Program-made: the position numbers and the translations under genes
In this document: positions 8,911 through 18,000 of the stretch, piece after piece
How positions within the stretch are numbered: position 1 is the first letter of the stretch
How the letters are laid out: the number at the start of each line of letters is the position of its first letter
Origin: Solibacillus sp. FSL R7-0668
GTDB lineage: Bacteria; Bacillota; Bacilli; Bacillales_A; Planococcaceae
Assembly (NCBI RefSeq): GCF_038006205.1
Contig: NZ_JBBOUU010000001.1
Span: 3,102,001-3,166,000, forward strand
Length of the DNA: 64,000 bases
Direction: 5' to 3'
The notes under the pieces: generated by a model
What the model saw: only the letters and a program-made list of their open reading frames with translations
The model's database searches: none
What the model was told of the DNA's origin: nothing

Positions 8911-9462
8911 ATGATGATTACAGTTGAGAAATCCTTATTTGAAAATCAATCCGCGATTATCCATATGATTTCATCTGGTATGCCATTAACTAAAATCCTA
9001 ACATTCATTATAAATAGTATCGAAAATTCATGCGATTCTTGTAGCCTATATGGGTCCATCATGTTATACAATCCCACACTCAATCAATTAGGTGAAACAG
9101 TAAGCTCCTCTCTTCCTACAAACTTTATCAAATCTATGGAGCCCGTAGAAGTAAGTCCTTATGGTGGTTCTTGTGGCGCTGCTGCCTATTTAAAGCAACC
9201 CGTTATCGTATCAGATATCGAAACGAATCCGATTTTAGAAAAATATCGAAACACTGCCATTGTTCATGGTTTTCGCGCTTGTTTTTCAATCCCTCTTCTC
9301 TCTCCAAATAAAGAATTATTAGGTACAATCGCCTTGTATAGTAGAGAGCTAGGCAATCCAGATGAAAAAACATTATGTACTACCCATTTTTATAGCAAAC
9401 TCGCTTCAATGGCAATTGAAAGTTCTAATGGAAAGTTCAATATATTGAAGTCTTCTATTTAA
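8911..9462 (+). CDS. GAF-domain protein
   Basis: A 183-residue cytosolic protein that is essentially one GAF domain: the GGSCGAAAYLKQPVIVSDI motif and the following HGFRACFSIPLLS strand are classic for this fold. GAF domains bind small ligands such as nitrate, nucleotides or redox cofactors. Two adjacent ATGs are usable after AAGGGG. It is divergent from the response regulator operon and has an NreC-type palindrome upstream. By position it could play the role NreA (also a GAF protein, a nitrate receptor) has in the Nre system, but its sequence did not look like NreA to me, so the ligand remains open. Confidence 0.8.
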   Translation: MMITVEKSLFENQSAIIHMISSGMPLTKILTFIINSIENSCDSCSLYGSIMLYNPTLNQLGETVSSSLPTNFIKSMEPVEVSPYGGSCGAAAYLKQPVIVSDIETNPILEKYRNTAIVHGFRACFSIPLLSPNKELLGTIALYSRELGNPDEKTLCTTHFYSKLASMAIESSNGKFNILKSSI

Positions 9463-9481
9463 AAGAACTGCGAGAATTTAA

Positions 9482-9513
9482 AAAGCCTTGATTCATAATC
9501 GAATCGAGGCTTT
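9482..9513 (+). terminator. terminator after the GAF gene
   Basis: Stem AAAGCCTTGATTC pairs with GAATCGAGGCTTT (one G-T pair) around a six-base loop. The following T-run is weak. Confidence 0.65.
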
Positions 9514-9588
9514 AGTCATTTTAGGGTTCTATTTATTTTATTCTTACAAAAGAAATTACTTAGCTAAACATAAAATTGTTGGTATCAA

Positions 9589-10122
9589 TCATTTTAATTT
9601 AATCCCCAACCTCACCATATCCCGACATTGAATCCCATTTTCAAAAATCGGCTCATCATAATTGTCGATGAAATAATCATGATGAATTTCTTTCATACGG
9701 AATCCACACTTCTGATAAAGCGCTAACTGCTGAATACTAGAGTTACCCGTCCCAAGCTCCATTGACTGCATTCTCCGCATTTTAGCCACTTCAATTGCAC
9801 GCAAAACTAACGCCTTCCCCAGTCCTTTTCCTTGATGAGACTCAGCGACCGCCACGTTCATCAGCTCTGCTTTACCTGGAGCAATTTCCAGCAAAACAAA
9901 TACACCTATTAAATCCTCGTTTTCAACTGCTACATACACCTCACTTTTATGAATATACTTTTCGACACTTTGCTCTGATGGATCAGCTAAAAGCAGTAAG
10001 TCCATAGGAAGCTTTTCACCTTTCTTAAGCTGCCGAATCATCCATTCTATGTTCCTTGGCTTGGCATGTTCATTTGTTTCCTTTACGTTTTGTTTTAACT
10101 TATCAAATTGGCTTTCTTCCAT
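9589..10122 (-). CDS. GNAT-family N-acetyltransferase
   Basis: A 177-residue acetyl-CoA-dependent acetyltransferase of the GNAT fold: the strand MNVAVAESHQGKGLGKAL carries the acetyl-CoA pyrophosphate loop (QGKGLG), and LALYQKCGF is the conserved late motif. The start at 10122 is chosen because AGAGGTG sits 8 bases upstream; the longer in-frame extension runs through the remnant of a MarR-like gene in another frame and is unlikely to be translated. The substrate is unknown. It would have been the second gene of a regulator-acetyltransferase operon. Confidence 0.85.
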   Translation of the reverse strand: MEESQFDKLKQNVKETNEHAKPRNIEWMIRQLKKGEKLPMDLLLLADPSEQSVEKYIHKSEVYVAVENEDLIGVFVLLEIAPGKAELMNVAVAESHQGKGLGKALVLRAIEVAKMRRMQSMELGTGNSSIQQLALYQKCGFRMKEIHHDYFIDNYDEPIFENGIQCRDMVRLGIKLK

Positions 10123-10123
10123 C

Positions 10124-10306
10124 TTAAGCACCTCTACTTTTTTTAAATTTAATGGACCGATTTTTCGGGTTAATTGTGCGCTCGATATAGCCTTGATTTT
10201 CCAGCTTATTAAGCAATTGACTAACTGCACTTGTTGAAACCTGCAAATGCTGCGCGAGATTGGTTGATAAAGTAATGCCCGTTCGAATCAATTCGAGATT
10301 AAATAC
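10124..10306 (-). pseudogene. MarR-type winged-helix regulator, N-terminally truncated
   Basis: In one minus-strand frame, residues read GITLSTNLAQHLQVSTSAVS then QLLNKLENQGYIERTINPKN, which is the recognition helix and wing region of a MarR-family regulator, ending in a stop that overlaps the ribosome site of the acetyltransferase gene. An in-frame stop immediately upstream removes the N-terminal dimerisation helices, and no start codon is available. It looks like the decayed regulator of the acetyltransferase. Confidence 0.6.
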
Positions 10307-10638
10307 TTACTTCGTTATTAATAAAGGGTGGCGAAATAAATTGCGATTTAATTTTGGTAGCTGTCAGAGCTCATACATAAAGAAAGACTTAGACATAGTT
10401 GGAAAATTAGCTGCAAATAATTCCCCTTTTTCATCATACAGACCATTTTCAATCCCGCCCCTTATTTTTATATCATAAAGCCCTCGTATGCGTATCACCG
10501 GTAATCAAGTGGTTATTTATGGGTGCCTTCCAGAAGTTTCGTAACTTTTGAAGCCATTTATTTCATAGTTACTTCAATGGTTTTTAGAGAATAAATATTT
10601 TATTTTACCTCACAATAAAATACATTGTCAATAATAAT
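10307..10638. other. decayed coding sequence and AT-rich spacer
   Basis: The minus strand has an open stretch of about 46 codons without a start (10364 to about 10504) containing GGIENGLYDEKGELFAANFP, which I could not assign to a family. The rest of the gap up to the promoter at 10639 shows no further gene. Confidence 0.3.
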
Positions 10639-10667
10639 TTTACAAATTTTCAGAAAAATGTTACAAT
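10639..10667 (+). promoter_or_regulatory. sigma-A type promoter
   Basis: TTTACA and TACAAT are separated by exactly 17 bases. The next gene starts about 200 bases downstream, leaving a long leader in which I saw no recognisable riboswitch. Confidence 0.65.
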
Positions 10668-10873
10668 AGTCTTATAACTTTTTTTAAATCGTATTTCGAA
10701 TTCCGCTGTCCTTTTTGCAGATAGAATTTGGATACGTTTTTTTAATATCCTTTTTAAGCGCGGAAGAAAAAATAAAACAAATGTGCGAGCTTTGAAAGGA
10801 GTTAGTTGAATAAAATTATTTATTTTCTATCTAATAGTAAACGAATTTTTATTCCATAAGGAGGACTAGAATA

Positions 10874-11728
10874 ATGAACCTAATCAATAAGAAAGTTACA
10901 CACAAGCATTTTGGTACGGGTAGTATAGTTAAACAAAATGATTCTAGTATTGAAATACATTTCGCTTCGGAAAATAAAATGTTTGTTTTCCCTGATGTAT
11001 TTGGAAAGTACTTAAAACTACATGATAAAAGTGATGCTCTTTCACTCGAAAAAATAATAAAGAAAAAGGAAATGGAACGAAAGGAGGAAGAATCGAAGAA
11101 AGAAGAGGAAAAAAAGCTACAACGTAAAAAAATCGAACTTCGCTGGGAACACGAAAAACTTATGAAAAATCATAAACTTCATCCCGAATCACAAATGGTT
11201 TTCTGGTGTGACACAGAAGAAAAGAATAGTTCCTTTTCTGAGTGGGAAGTTTTTTCAGGCGTATTAAAAAGTGGGAATAACAAAGGAAAGCCAAATAAAC
11301 CGAGCCGCTTGCACCAAAATAGCGCTGTCCTATTAACAGCAATAGATTCCGGTATGCCTGAAAAAGACAGACGTATCTTAGGTGTCTATATGGTGAATGA
11401 AGATTTTATCGGTAAGCTTTGTATAGATGGAAATATTCCTGCTCATTCAAAATATAGAATTCAACTTACAGAACAGGAATCAGATCAGCTGCTTTTCTGG
11501 AAATATTATATAAATGAAAAATTCCCCGAAAAAATGACATGGAATACAGGTAAATACCGTTATTTTAAAAATTTATGGATGGCTCAAATTTTGCTTGATA
11601 TCGTTTCGTTGAAAAGTGACCCAAATGAACGTGAATTGGCACAACAATTTTTTAAACATTTTTGTAAAATGAATCAGATAACAGCTCAAGAGTTACCAAA
11701 GCCTAATGGCGCATTAATGCGAATTTAG
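10874..11728 (+). CDS. conserved protein of unknown function with lysine-rich coiled coil
   Basis: A 284-residue soluble protein. The N-terminal 50 residues (KKVTHKHFGTGSIVKQNDSS) resemble the small beta-barrel found at the C terminus of some UvrD-type helicases, which binds proteins or nucleic acid. Residues about 58-100 are a highly charged Lys/Glu coiled coil, followed by an aromatic-rich globular region (about 110-284) that I do not recognise. AAGGAGG lies just upstream of the ATG. It stands alone between its own promoter and terminator. No function can be assigned. Confidence 0.75.
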   Translation: MNLINKKVTHKHFGTGSIVKQNDSSIEIHFASENKMFVFPDVFGKYLKLHDKSDALSLEKIIKKKEMERKEEESKKEEEKKLQRKKIELRWEHEKLMKNHKLHPESQMVFWCDTEEKNSSFSEWEVFSGVLKSGNNKGKPNKPSRLHQNSAVLLTAIDSGMPEKDRRILGVYMVNEDFIGKLCIDGNIPAHSKYRIQLTEQESDQLLFWKYYINEKFPEKMTWNTGKYRYFKNLWMAQILLDIVSLKSDPNERELAQQFFKHFCKMNQITAQELPKPNGALMRI

Positions 11729-11853
11729 ACGTTAGCCCAAAGCTAATAACAATGACAGGAGACTGACATATTCTCTCATCTATCACTAATGCTGAACAGT
11801 ACCTTGCTCTGTTTGCTAATAAATATGTGATGTTAATATAATTATTTATCAAA

Positions 11854-11887
11854 AGCGAATTCTTATTATAGGATTCGCTCTTTTTGT
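11854..11887 (+). terminator. rho-independent terminator
   Basis: AGCGAATTC pairs with GGATTCGCT, loop TTATTATA, followed by CTTTTTG. It lies about 125 bases after the preceding gene; the intervening 11729-11853 stretch holds no visible gene. Confidence 0.8.
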
Positions 11888-12073
11888 ATTAATGAAGTAC
11901 ATAAGCACCCTGATTATACAGAATTTAAAAATGATGGTACTATGAATAATTGATTGGGAACAAGCCTTTTGCAGACTATTTAAAAAATCGATTGACGTTA
12001 TCTTATTCTCTAGCAATATTTTAAAATGTATGGACTAGAGATATAATTTTAGTTCTAAACGGTGGTGTAAAAA

Positions 12074-12913
12074 ATGAAAAAAGTTTCAATTGATATTTTG
12101 ATAATCATAATCGGGGCATTCTTCTTTGCACTTGGAGTCAACCTATTCGTTATTCCAAACAATTTAGGTGAAGGCGGTGTAACAGGTGTAACGATTATTC
12201 TTTATTATGTAATGGAATGGTCGCCTAGTATTGTCAGTCTTGTAATCAATGCCATCCTATTAGTGATTGGCTATCGATTCCTTAATAGGCAAACGATAAT
12301 TTATACAATTATCGCCGTTGTCTTCAATTCCTTTTTCCTGCATTTAACAGAGCCTTGGTCGATTCAATCAGATGAAATTATGATTAATGCTATTTTTGGT
12401 GGGGTTTTTATTGGTGTTGGGATTGGATTAATTATCCGTGTTGGCGGTACTACAGCTGGCACGACTATTTTAGCGAGAATAGCGAATAAATTCCTCGGCT
12501 GGAATATTAGCTACGCGCTACTATTTTTCGATTTAATCGTCGCCTTTTCGTCCTATTTCATTATTGGCGCAGAAGCACTGATGCTGACGATTATGATGCT
12601 TTACATTGGGACAAAGGTGATGGAATTCGTCATTGAAGGTGTGAACCCTCAAAAAGCGGTGACCATCATTTCAAAAAATCCTAATGCCATTGCGGATCAA
12701 GTAAGCTATAAAATGAATCGTGGCGTAACAGTCCTGGCTGGGCATGGCTATTATACGAAGGAACAAAAGGAAGTTTTATATATCGTTATTAGCCGACAAG
12801 AAGTCATTAAACTAAAAAATATCGTAAAAACGGTAGATCCGGATGCCTTTATTGCAGTCCATGATGTACGTGATGTATTTGGAAAAGGCTTTATCGAGCT
12901 ATCGAAGTCCTAA
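12074..12913 (+). CDS. YitT-family membrane protein
   Basis: A 279-residue integral membrane protein with five or so hydrophobic helices (residues about 5-190) and a C-terminal cytosolic DUF2179 domain (about residues 215-270, GVTVLAGHGYYTKEQKEVLY). This arrangement, the PNNLGEGGVTGV motif and the VGGTTAGTTI motif are typical of the YitT/YvjA family, common in Bacillales and of unclear function. Length is normal. It is monocistronic, with a strong terminator 24 bases after the stop. A TTGACG near 11992 may be part of its promoter, but the -10 box is unclear. Confidence 0.9.
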   Translation: MKKVSIDILIIIIGAFFFALGVNLFVIPNNLGEGGVTGVTIILYYVMEWSPSIVSLVINAILLVIGYRFLNRQTIIYTIIAVVFNSFFLHLTEPWSIQSDEIMINAIFGGVFIGVGIGLIIRVGGTTAGTTILARIANKFLGWNISYALLFFDLIVAFSSYFIIGAEALMLTIMMLYIGTKVMEFVIEGVNPQKAVTIISKNPNAIADQVSYKMNRGVTVLAGHGYYTKEQKEVLYIVISRQEVIKLKNIVKTVDPDAFIAVHDVRDVFGKGFIELSKS

Positions 12914-12936
12914 AGCTGTATATATGAACGAATGAA

Positions 12937-12969
12937 GCCGCGCAACGGAATTGATTGCGCGGCTTTTTT
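12937..12969 (+). terminator. rho-independent terminator of the yitT-like gene
   Basis: A perfect nine-base stem (GCCGCGCAA / TTGCGCGGC) is followed by a T-run. Confidence 0.93.
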
Positions 12970-13030
12970 ATCGGAATGTGCTGCTGTCATTCATTAATTA
13001 GATGAATATTGAAGCAAACCACTTAAAAAA

Positions 13031-13073
13031 TAAGTACCTATTTTTCACTGCTACATATGATTTATATAAAAGG
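13031..13073. repeat. 43-bp repeat upstream of yunC copy 1
   Basis: The 43 bases from TAAGTACCTA to ATATAAAAGG are identical to 22865-22907. Here the repeat runs directly into the yunC ribosome site; at the second locus an IS110-type element lies between the repeat and the second yunC. Confidence 0.9.
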
Positions 13074-13084
13074 GGGAGAAGGTT

Positions 13085-13387
13085 ATCGTATTTACGGAAA
13101 CAATTGATCTTCAAGGCAATTTATTTACAGCTGTTACCGTTCAGTTACCTAAAACAACATTGCTCACAATTTCGAATGAACGTGGCTACATTATGTGTGG
13201 TGCACTGGATGTGGGCTTGTTAAATGAAAAATTAGCCGATCGCAAAATCATTGCTGGTCGCGCGGTTGGGGTACGAACAATCGACGACTTATTAAAAGCG
13301 CCATTAGAATCCATCACATACGAAGCAAAAGCGTGTGGCATCGAAGAAGGGATGACTGGCGAAGAAGCGTTATTAAAATTGATTTAA
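13085..13387 (+). CDS. yunC: YunC-family (DUF1805) protein, copy 1
   Basis: A small protein of about 100 residues of the YunC/DUF1805 family, recognised from GYIMCGALDVGLLNEKL, GRAVGVRTIDDLL and EGMTGEEALLKL. Function in the family is unknown. The reading frame is open back to a GGGGGAGAAGG ribosome site but contains no ATG, GTG or TTG at the expected N terminus; the best-placed codon is ATC at 13085, giving the normal family length. The first standard start is a TTG at 13160, which would remove about 25 conserved residues. The coding sequence is identical to the second copy at 24706. Confidence 0.8.
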   Translation: MVFTETIDLQGNLFTAVTVQLPKTTLLTISNERGYIMCGALDVGLLNEKLADRKIIAGRAVGVRTIDDLLKAPLESITYEAKACGIEEGMTGEEALLKLI

Positions 13388-13524
13388 AAGCCAAATATGT
13401 ATGTAATTGATTCACCACCGAATTCTGGGGTTGTTATTCATAATTGTTTATAAATAGGCGGTATGAATAACCACTTTACGTGGAAATATGCTCGGTTTCA
13501 AGTAATTTAGAATAATGATATAAA

Positions 13525-13575
13525 AAAGTACTAAGCGCAAAACAACATAAGCTTGTTGTTGCATTTAGTACTTTT
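13525..13575. terminator. bidirectional terminator
   Basis: A long imperfect stem (AAAGTACTAAGCGCAAAACAA with TTGTTGCATTTAGTACTTT) separates yunC from the convergent RhuM-type gene pair. Confidence 0.75.
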
Positions 13576-13600
13576 CGTTTATTTAGTAGTGCTTACTACA

Positions 13601-13720
13601 CTATATATTTAATAATTTAGATTGATATCGAATTTCTGAAGGATGACACCTATTTTCTATCGCCGCTTCTATTATTTGCATTTGTTGGCGCTCATCGTCT
13701 GATACTCTTTTATTTTTCAT
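13601..13720 (-). CDS. small hypothetical protein coupled to the RhuM-type gene
   Basis: A 39-residue reading frame beginning MKNKRVSDDERQQMQIIEAA. Its ATG lies within the last codons of the RhuM-type gene (11-base overlap), so it could be translated by coupling. It has no recognisable domain; the sequence looks helical and charged. It may be a real small partner or a chance frame. Confidence 0.4.
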   Translation of the reverse strand: MKNKRVSDDERQQMQIIEAAIENRCHPSEIRYQSKLLNI

Positions 13721-14705
13721 AATCCTTGCTCTCTATAAACCTATCAAAATCATCCTTCTTTGGCTCGACTAATCGCTGTTGATGAAAGATTCCATATTGC
13801 TCAGTAGCAATTTGTTCCGCCAATTTTGCGCTAATTTTTCCTGCGTTCGATAAAACATCGTGCTCATTGAATTCTAAAAATGCATCCAGCTTTTGTGCCC
13901 AATCTTTCATATGCATCGGTTTTTTCTTTTTCGCCTGCAACTCTGCATAATCCAAATACATCGTTACAATACGATTTAAGTCACTTAGCTCATCTTGTGT
14001 TAAATAGTTTTTCGCAACTGTCACATCATTTTTGCGCACTTTATCGCCTTTCCAGTTTGTTAATCCCATATTCGGCTTCGTTGCGTCCGCGCGCTCTACA
14101 ATTAATTCAGAAGCTGTATGTCCGTGAATGGCAAAGTGAAGCTTATTTTGCACCGTTGCAAAGAACTCTCTTGCAATCGTTGAATTAGGATCATAATCAA
14201 TCGATGTTGCATAAATGTCCGTGATTTTTTGGTTGAAGCGTCTTTCTGATGCTCGAATATCGCGAATCCGTTCAAGTAATTCATCGAAGTAGTCTGCACC
14301 AAGATTACGCATGTCTTTTAGGCGGTCATCATCCATCGTGAATCCTTTGACCATATATTCATTTAAACGCTCTGTCGCCCATTGTCGGAATTGCGTACCG
14401 CGATGTGAACGGACACGATACCCGACTGCTATTATCATTTCAAGATTATAGAAAGTTACTTCCCGCTCTACTTCTCGACTACCTTCAACCTGAACTATTC
14501 GGTTTTTCCGAATAGTTGCTTCTTCAGTAAGTTCACCTTCAGCATAAACATTTTTTATATGCTCATTAATTGTTGAAACACCTTTTTGAAACAGCTCTGC
14601 CATCAATTTTTGCGTCATCCAAACGGTTTCATCTTCTAAGCGCACTTGAATTTTCGTGTCGCCGTTTTCGGTTTGATACATTAAAAAATCTGATTCATTT
14701 TGCAT
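13710..14705 (-). CDS. RhuM-family protein
   Basis: A 331-residue protein of the RhuM family (Virulence_RhuM). The N-terminal part has the winged-helix-like VRLEDETVWMTQKLMAELF and GVSTINEHIKN motifs seen also in KilA-N/Bro-type proteins; the middle contains YRVRSHRGTQFRQWAT, highly typical of RhuM. The family is named after a Salmonella pathogenicity island gene and is frequent near phage and restriction genes; its role is not established. GAGGGGTGAG precedes the ATG. It stands alone at the edge of the defence region. Confidence 0.85.
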   Translation of the reverse strand: MQNESDFLMYQTENGDTKIQVRLEDETVWMTQKLMAELFQKGVSTINEHIKNVYAEGELTEEATIRKNRIVQVEGSREVEREVTFYNLEMIIAVGYRVRSHRGTQFRQWATERLNEYMVKGFTMDDDRLKDMRNLGADYFDELLERIRDIRASERRFNQKITDIYATSIDYDPNSTIAREFFATVQNKLHFAIHGHTASELIVERADATKPNMGLTNWKGDKVRKNDVTVAKNYLTQDELSDLNRIVTMYLDYAELQAKKKKPMHMKDWAQKLDAFLEFNEHDVLSNAGKISAKLAEQIATEQYGIFHQQRLVEPKKDDFDRFIESKDYEK

Positions 14706-15044
14706 TATCTCACCCCTCGTATATTAGTACTATCACTATGATTGTAGTAATATATAGGTTTTTGAGCAACTTTTGTAATATCTATTATAAGTAGATGAGC
14801 AATACAAGAATTTATTAAACCGGCATGACAGCACAAAATGCCATAAAGATGGAAAGTTCACAACGTTACGGCGTTTTTATTCACCGAAAGTAGGAGCAGC
14901 ATGTCAGAGAACCATTTGCTATTTTCAATTTTTAAAGAGCTTAGGCTGATACTTAGTCTCACTGTTGAGCTCTTAATTTACCCCGCTTTTTCGATGGTAT
15001 AGGCGAGGCTTTCCTATTTAAATTTTTATATCTAGTCGCCGTAC
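14706..15044. other. intergenic region
   Basis: This stretch contains the presumed promoter of the RhuM-type gene (a TATAAT near 14781 on the minus strand, with no clear -35) and the untranslated end of the JetC-like gene. No gene or stable structure was recognised. Confidence 0.3.
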
Positions 15045-18000
15045 TCACTCATCAAACAAAGACAATTGTTTTTTCTCGCCCACATATTGTAGGGCATCTG
15101 GTTGCTTGTCCGCAAAAAAAGCTTTGTTGAGTTGCTGTTCCTTTTGAATTACCTGATGTGAGGCATTGCGCACAGAGCGTAATCGGCAGCTATACACGAC
15201 TGGGAAATAATCAGCGATGAATTTCCCCTCTGCATGGGCGGTCAGGGCAATCATTTGGAAACCAAGTTGCTCCGCAATATAAAAGACTGGGCTTAGCACA
15301 TGGTCACTCGATGCTTTACCGAATGGGTTATCGAGTATGAGGACACGATCTTTTTTTGTATTGCTTGGACCACCTGATTTTTCTGAAATAAATTTTAAAA
15401 TACCTAAATACAGCGCCATATTTTTACTCCAGCTTTCGCCACCTGACCACTGATTAGACTGTTCCCAGCTATAGAAATTTGTAGAAATGTGGCGTTCACT
15501 TTCTACCTTTCTACATTTCACCTGCATTTTTTTATTGCCGAGTACTTGTCGTAAAAGTGGTACAGTTTGTAAGTACTTTTCTAAAAACTTACGAATCGCT
15601 GCGACATCTTCATTGCCGTACTCATCGCGATATTTATCTTGATCCAATGTTGTAAGAATCCAGTTAATATAATCACGAATGGCCTCTTTCGCCTCGTGCT
15701 CCTCCCATTCAGGGATTGAAAATTGGAAAATATATTTCGTTTCGTCCTCTGTGCGAATACGTGTTTTTTTCGGGATTTCTAGTAAATTGTGACGTACACG
15801 CACAAGCTGTTGAACGGCATACTGAATGATTTGCTGCTGATCCTTATCGTATTCTTGAATGGCCGTATCTGCCAAATGAATGGCATGTTGAATCGTTTGA
15901 CGAATGAGCTGCTGATGCTCTGTTATTTCTTTATACGTATAACGGTTTTCAATGCCGTCTATCGTTACCTTGCTTAACTTTTGGTCCTGTAAGCTTGCAC
16001 AAAATTGGCGGAACTGCTGCTTTTCCTTTTCAATCATTTGCTGCTGACTTTGTTTTTCCTTTATGCGCTCCGTCAAGCTCGCAAATAGATGTTTTAGCTC
16101 CTTTTCAAATTCATATAAAAATGCTGTTTGCTGTTCTTTTGACAATGGGTACAGTTCCTTGACTTGATTGAGCTGATGAGCAAAATATGCCTCACGTGAT
16201 TTGTCGTCGGCATCTGTTAATTTCATTGCTTGTTTATGCAAGCGCTCATGTTCACTTTTCAAAAAGGTTTGCTGCTCTTCTAATTGTATTTGCTCTAGTT
16301 GCAGTGTTTTTTGTAATTGCGCTAAAGGCTGTGTGCGTACTGGAAGGTCACCATCGTATTGCTCAAGTAATACGATGATTTTTCCTTTTAGCTGCTGTAG
16401 CTCAGTGTCCTGCTGTTGCGCCTCTTTTTTTGGCTTTTGTTGCTCATCGAGTAGATGCTTCAGCTCTTTTTGCAACGATTTAATGCGCTCCTCAGGCTGA
16501 ATTGGTAGTGCCATTTTGGAATTTAAGTTTGGATATTCTTCAAGCCTTTGTTTAAGCATATGCGCGTATTGTGCTTGTAATTTTTCTTGCTCTGCGATGT
16601 GATCGTTTAATTGCTGAATAGTCACTGATACTTGATTAATTGCATTGGTAATATGCTTTACCTGTAGATTTAGCTCATGCTCCGATAATGTTGTTGGCCG
16701 CGCGTGTAACGAAGTTTTTTCCAGATAAATATCGTGATTTAAAATGTCGCGGTTTATCGTGTAGGTTACATCACGTTCTTCATTCACGACATCCAACCAC
16801 CGCTGTTGTAGGTCTTTTGTTTGCTGATCAAGCTGCGTGATGTTTTGTTGTAGATGCGTAACCTCCGCTTTGTCCATTTCATATTGCTCTTGTAGTGGTT
16901 GCAACTGCTTTTCTGTGCGCATATACTCTTGTGCCTTAGGAATACGATCGAGTTGTAAGTGTTGTAATTCTTCTTTCTCCTGCTGGTGGATGTTTGTTAC
17001 TTGCTGCAATAATTGTTGGCATTCTTCTATTTTTTGCACTAGCTGCTTTAAGTCGTAAACCGTTTTGTTATAAGATTCCGTCGCTTGAAAATGCTGCTCT
17101 GTTAAATCATTGACATACGTATATGGATACTTTTTTAAAAATGAAGTAAGAATTTCAGACACGCGATGAACCATATTAAGCTTTTCTTCTACTTTTTTAC
17201 GCTCTTGTTCTAGTTGGTCTGCTTCTTGCATCGCATTACGCTTCCATTGTAAAAACATTTCCTGATCTACATGGTCACGCCAAAATAACGGTGCAATCCA
17301 TGATTCATCAAACGCCTCTCCTTGCACTAATCTCCTTGCTTCCTCTCGTGCTAGCACAATAATGGGGGTCGTCAGTTTATCGGCGATGACATGTACTTTA
17401 TCAATTAATGCCTGCTTTTCATGGGCCGTTGTAATGAGTGTAATTGCCCAAAATGGATAGGAGGTCTGATGCATTATTTCTTCTTCGAGTGTTTGCATAT
17501 ACTCCACACCTGTTTGGATATAGGTAAACTGTGACCATTGCGGCATTTGCTCTGCTACATAAGCATCCGCAAAAAACTGATTTTGAGCACCATAATCGTC
17601 TAAATAGCGATTTGCCTTACGTTCTAGCACAAGTTTATCTGCACGCTCCGCCTCTAATTGCGTCCGTTTTTCTTGCAGCTGATTTGTATAACTCGTTGCA
17701 CGGTCATAAATCGATGCACTCGTACTCATTTGATGGAGCACTGTTCGCAAGGCTTCTTTCGCTTCCGTCTCACTTTGCTGTTGCTGCTTGATTTTCTCAT
17801 CTAATCTACCTATTTGAATTTCCAGCTGTCCTTTGTTATCAGTGAGTAATTGTTGCGTTTGAAGCTGGTCATTTACTTGCTGTTGCAATTGCTTTAAGTG
17901 ATCCTCATGCTTACGAATGGAACGCTCTAGTTGTAAGACACGCGCTTTCCACTCTTTTAGTAAATCGTCTACTCGTTCATTTTCATTTGCTACTAATTCT

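Noticed and set aside
10668-10873. The 200-base leader of the 10874 gene as a riboswitch
   Set aside because: No known riboswitch core or terminator/anti-terminator pair could be drawn by eye.
13434-13472. A hairpin (GTTATTCATA / TATGAATAAC) after yunC as a regulatory RNA
   Set aside because: A short AT-rich stem with a 19-base loop; similar sequences can arise by chance in this composition, and no second exact copy was found.
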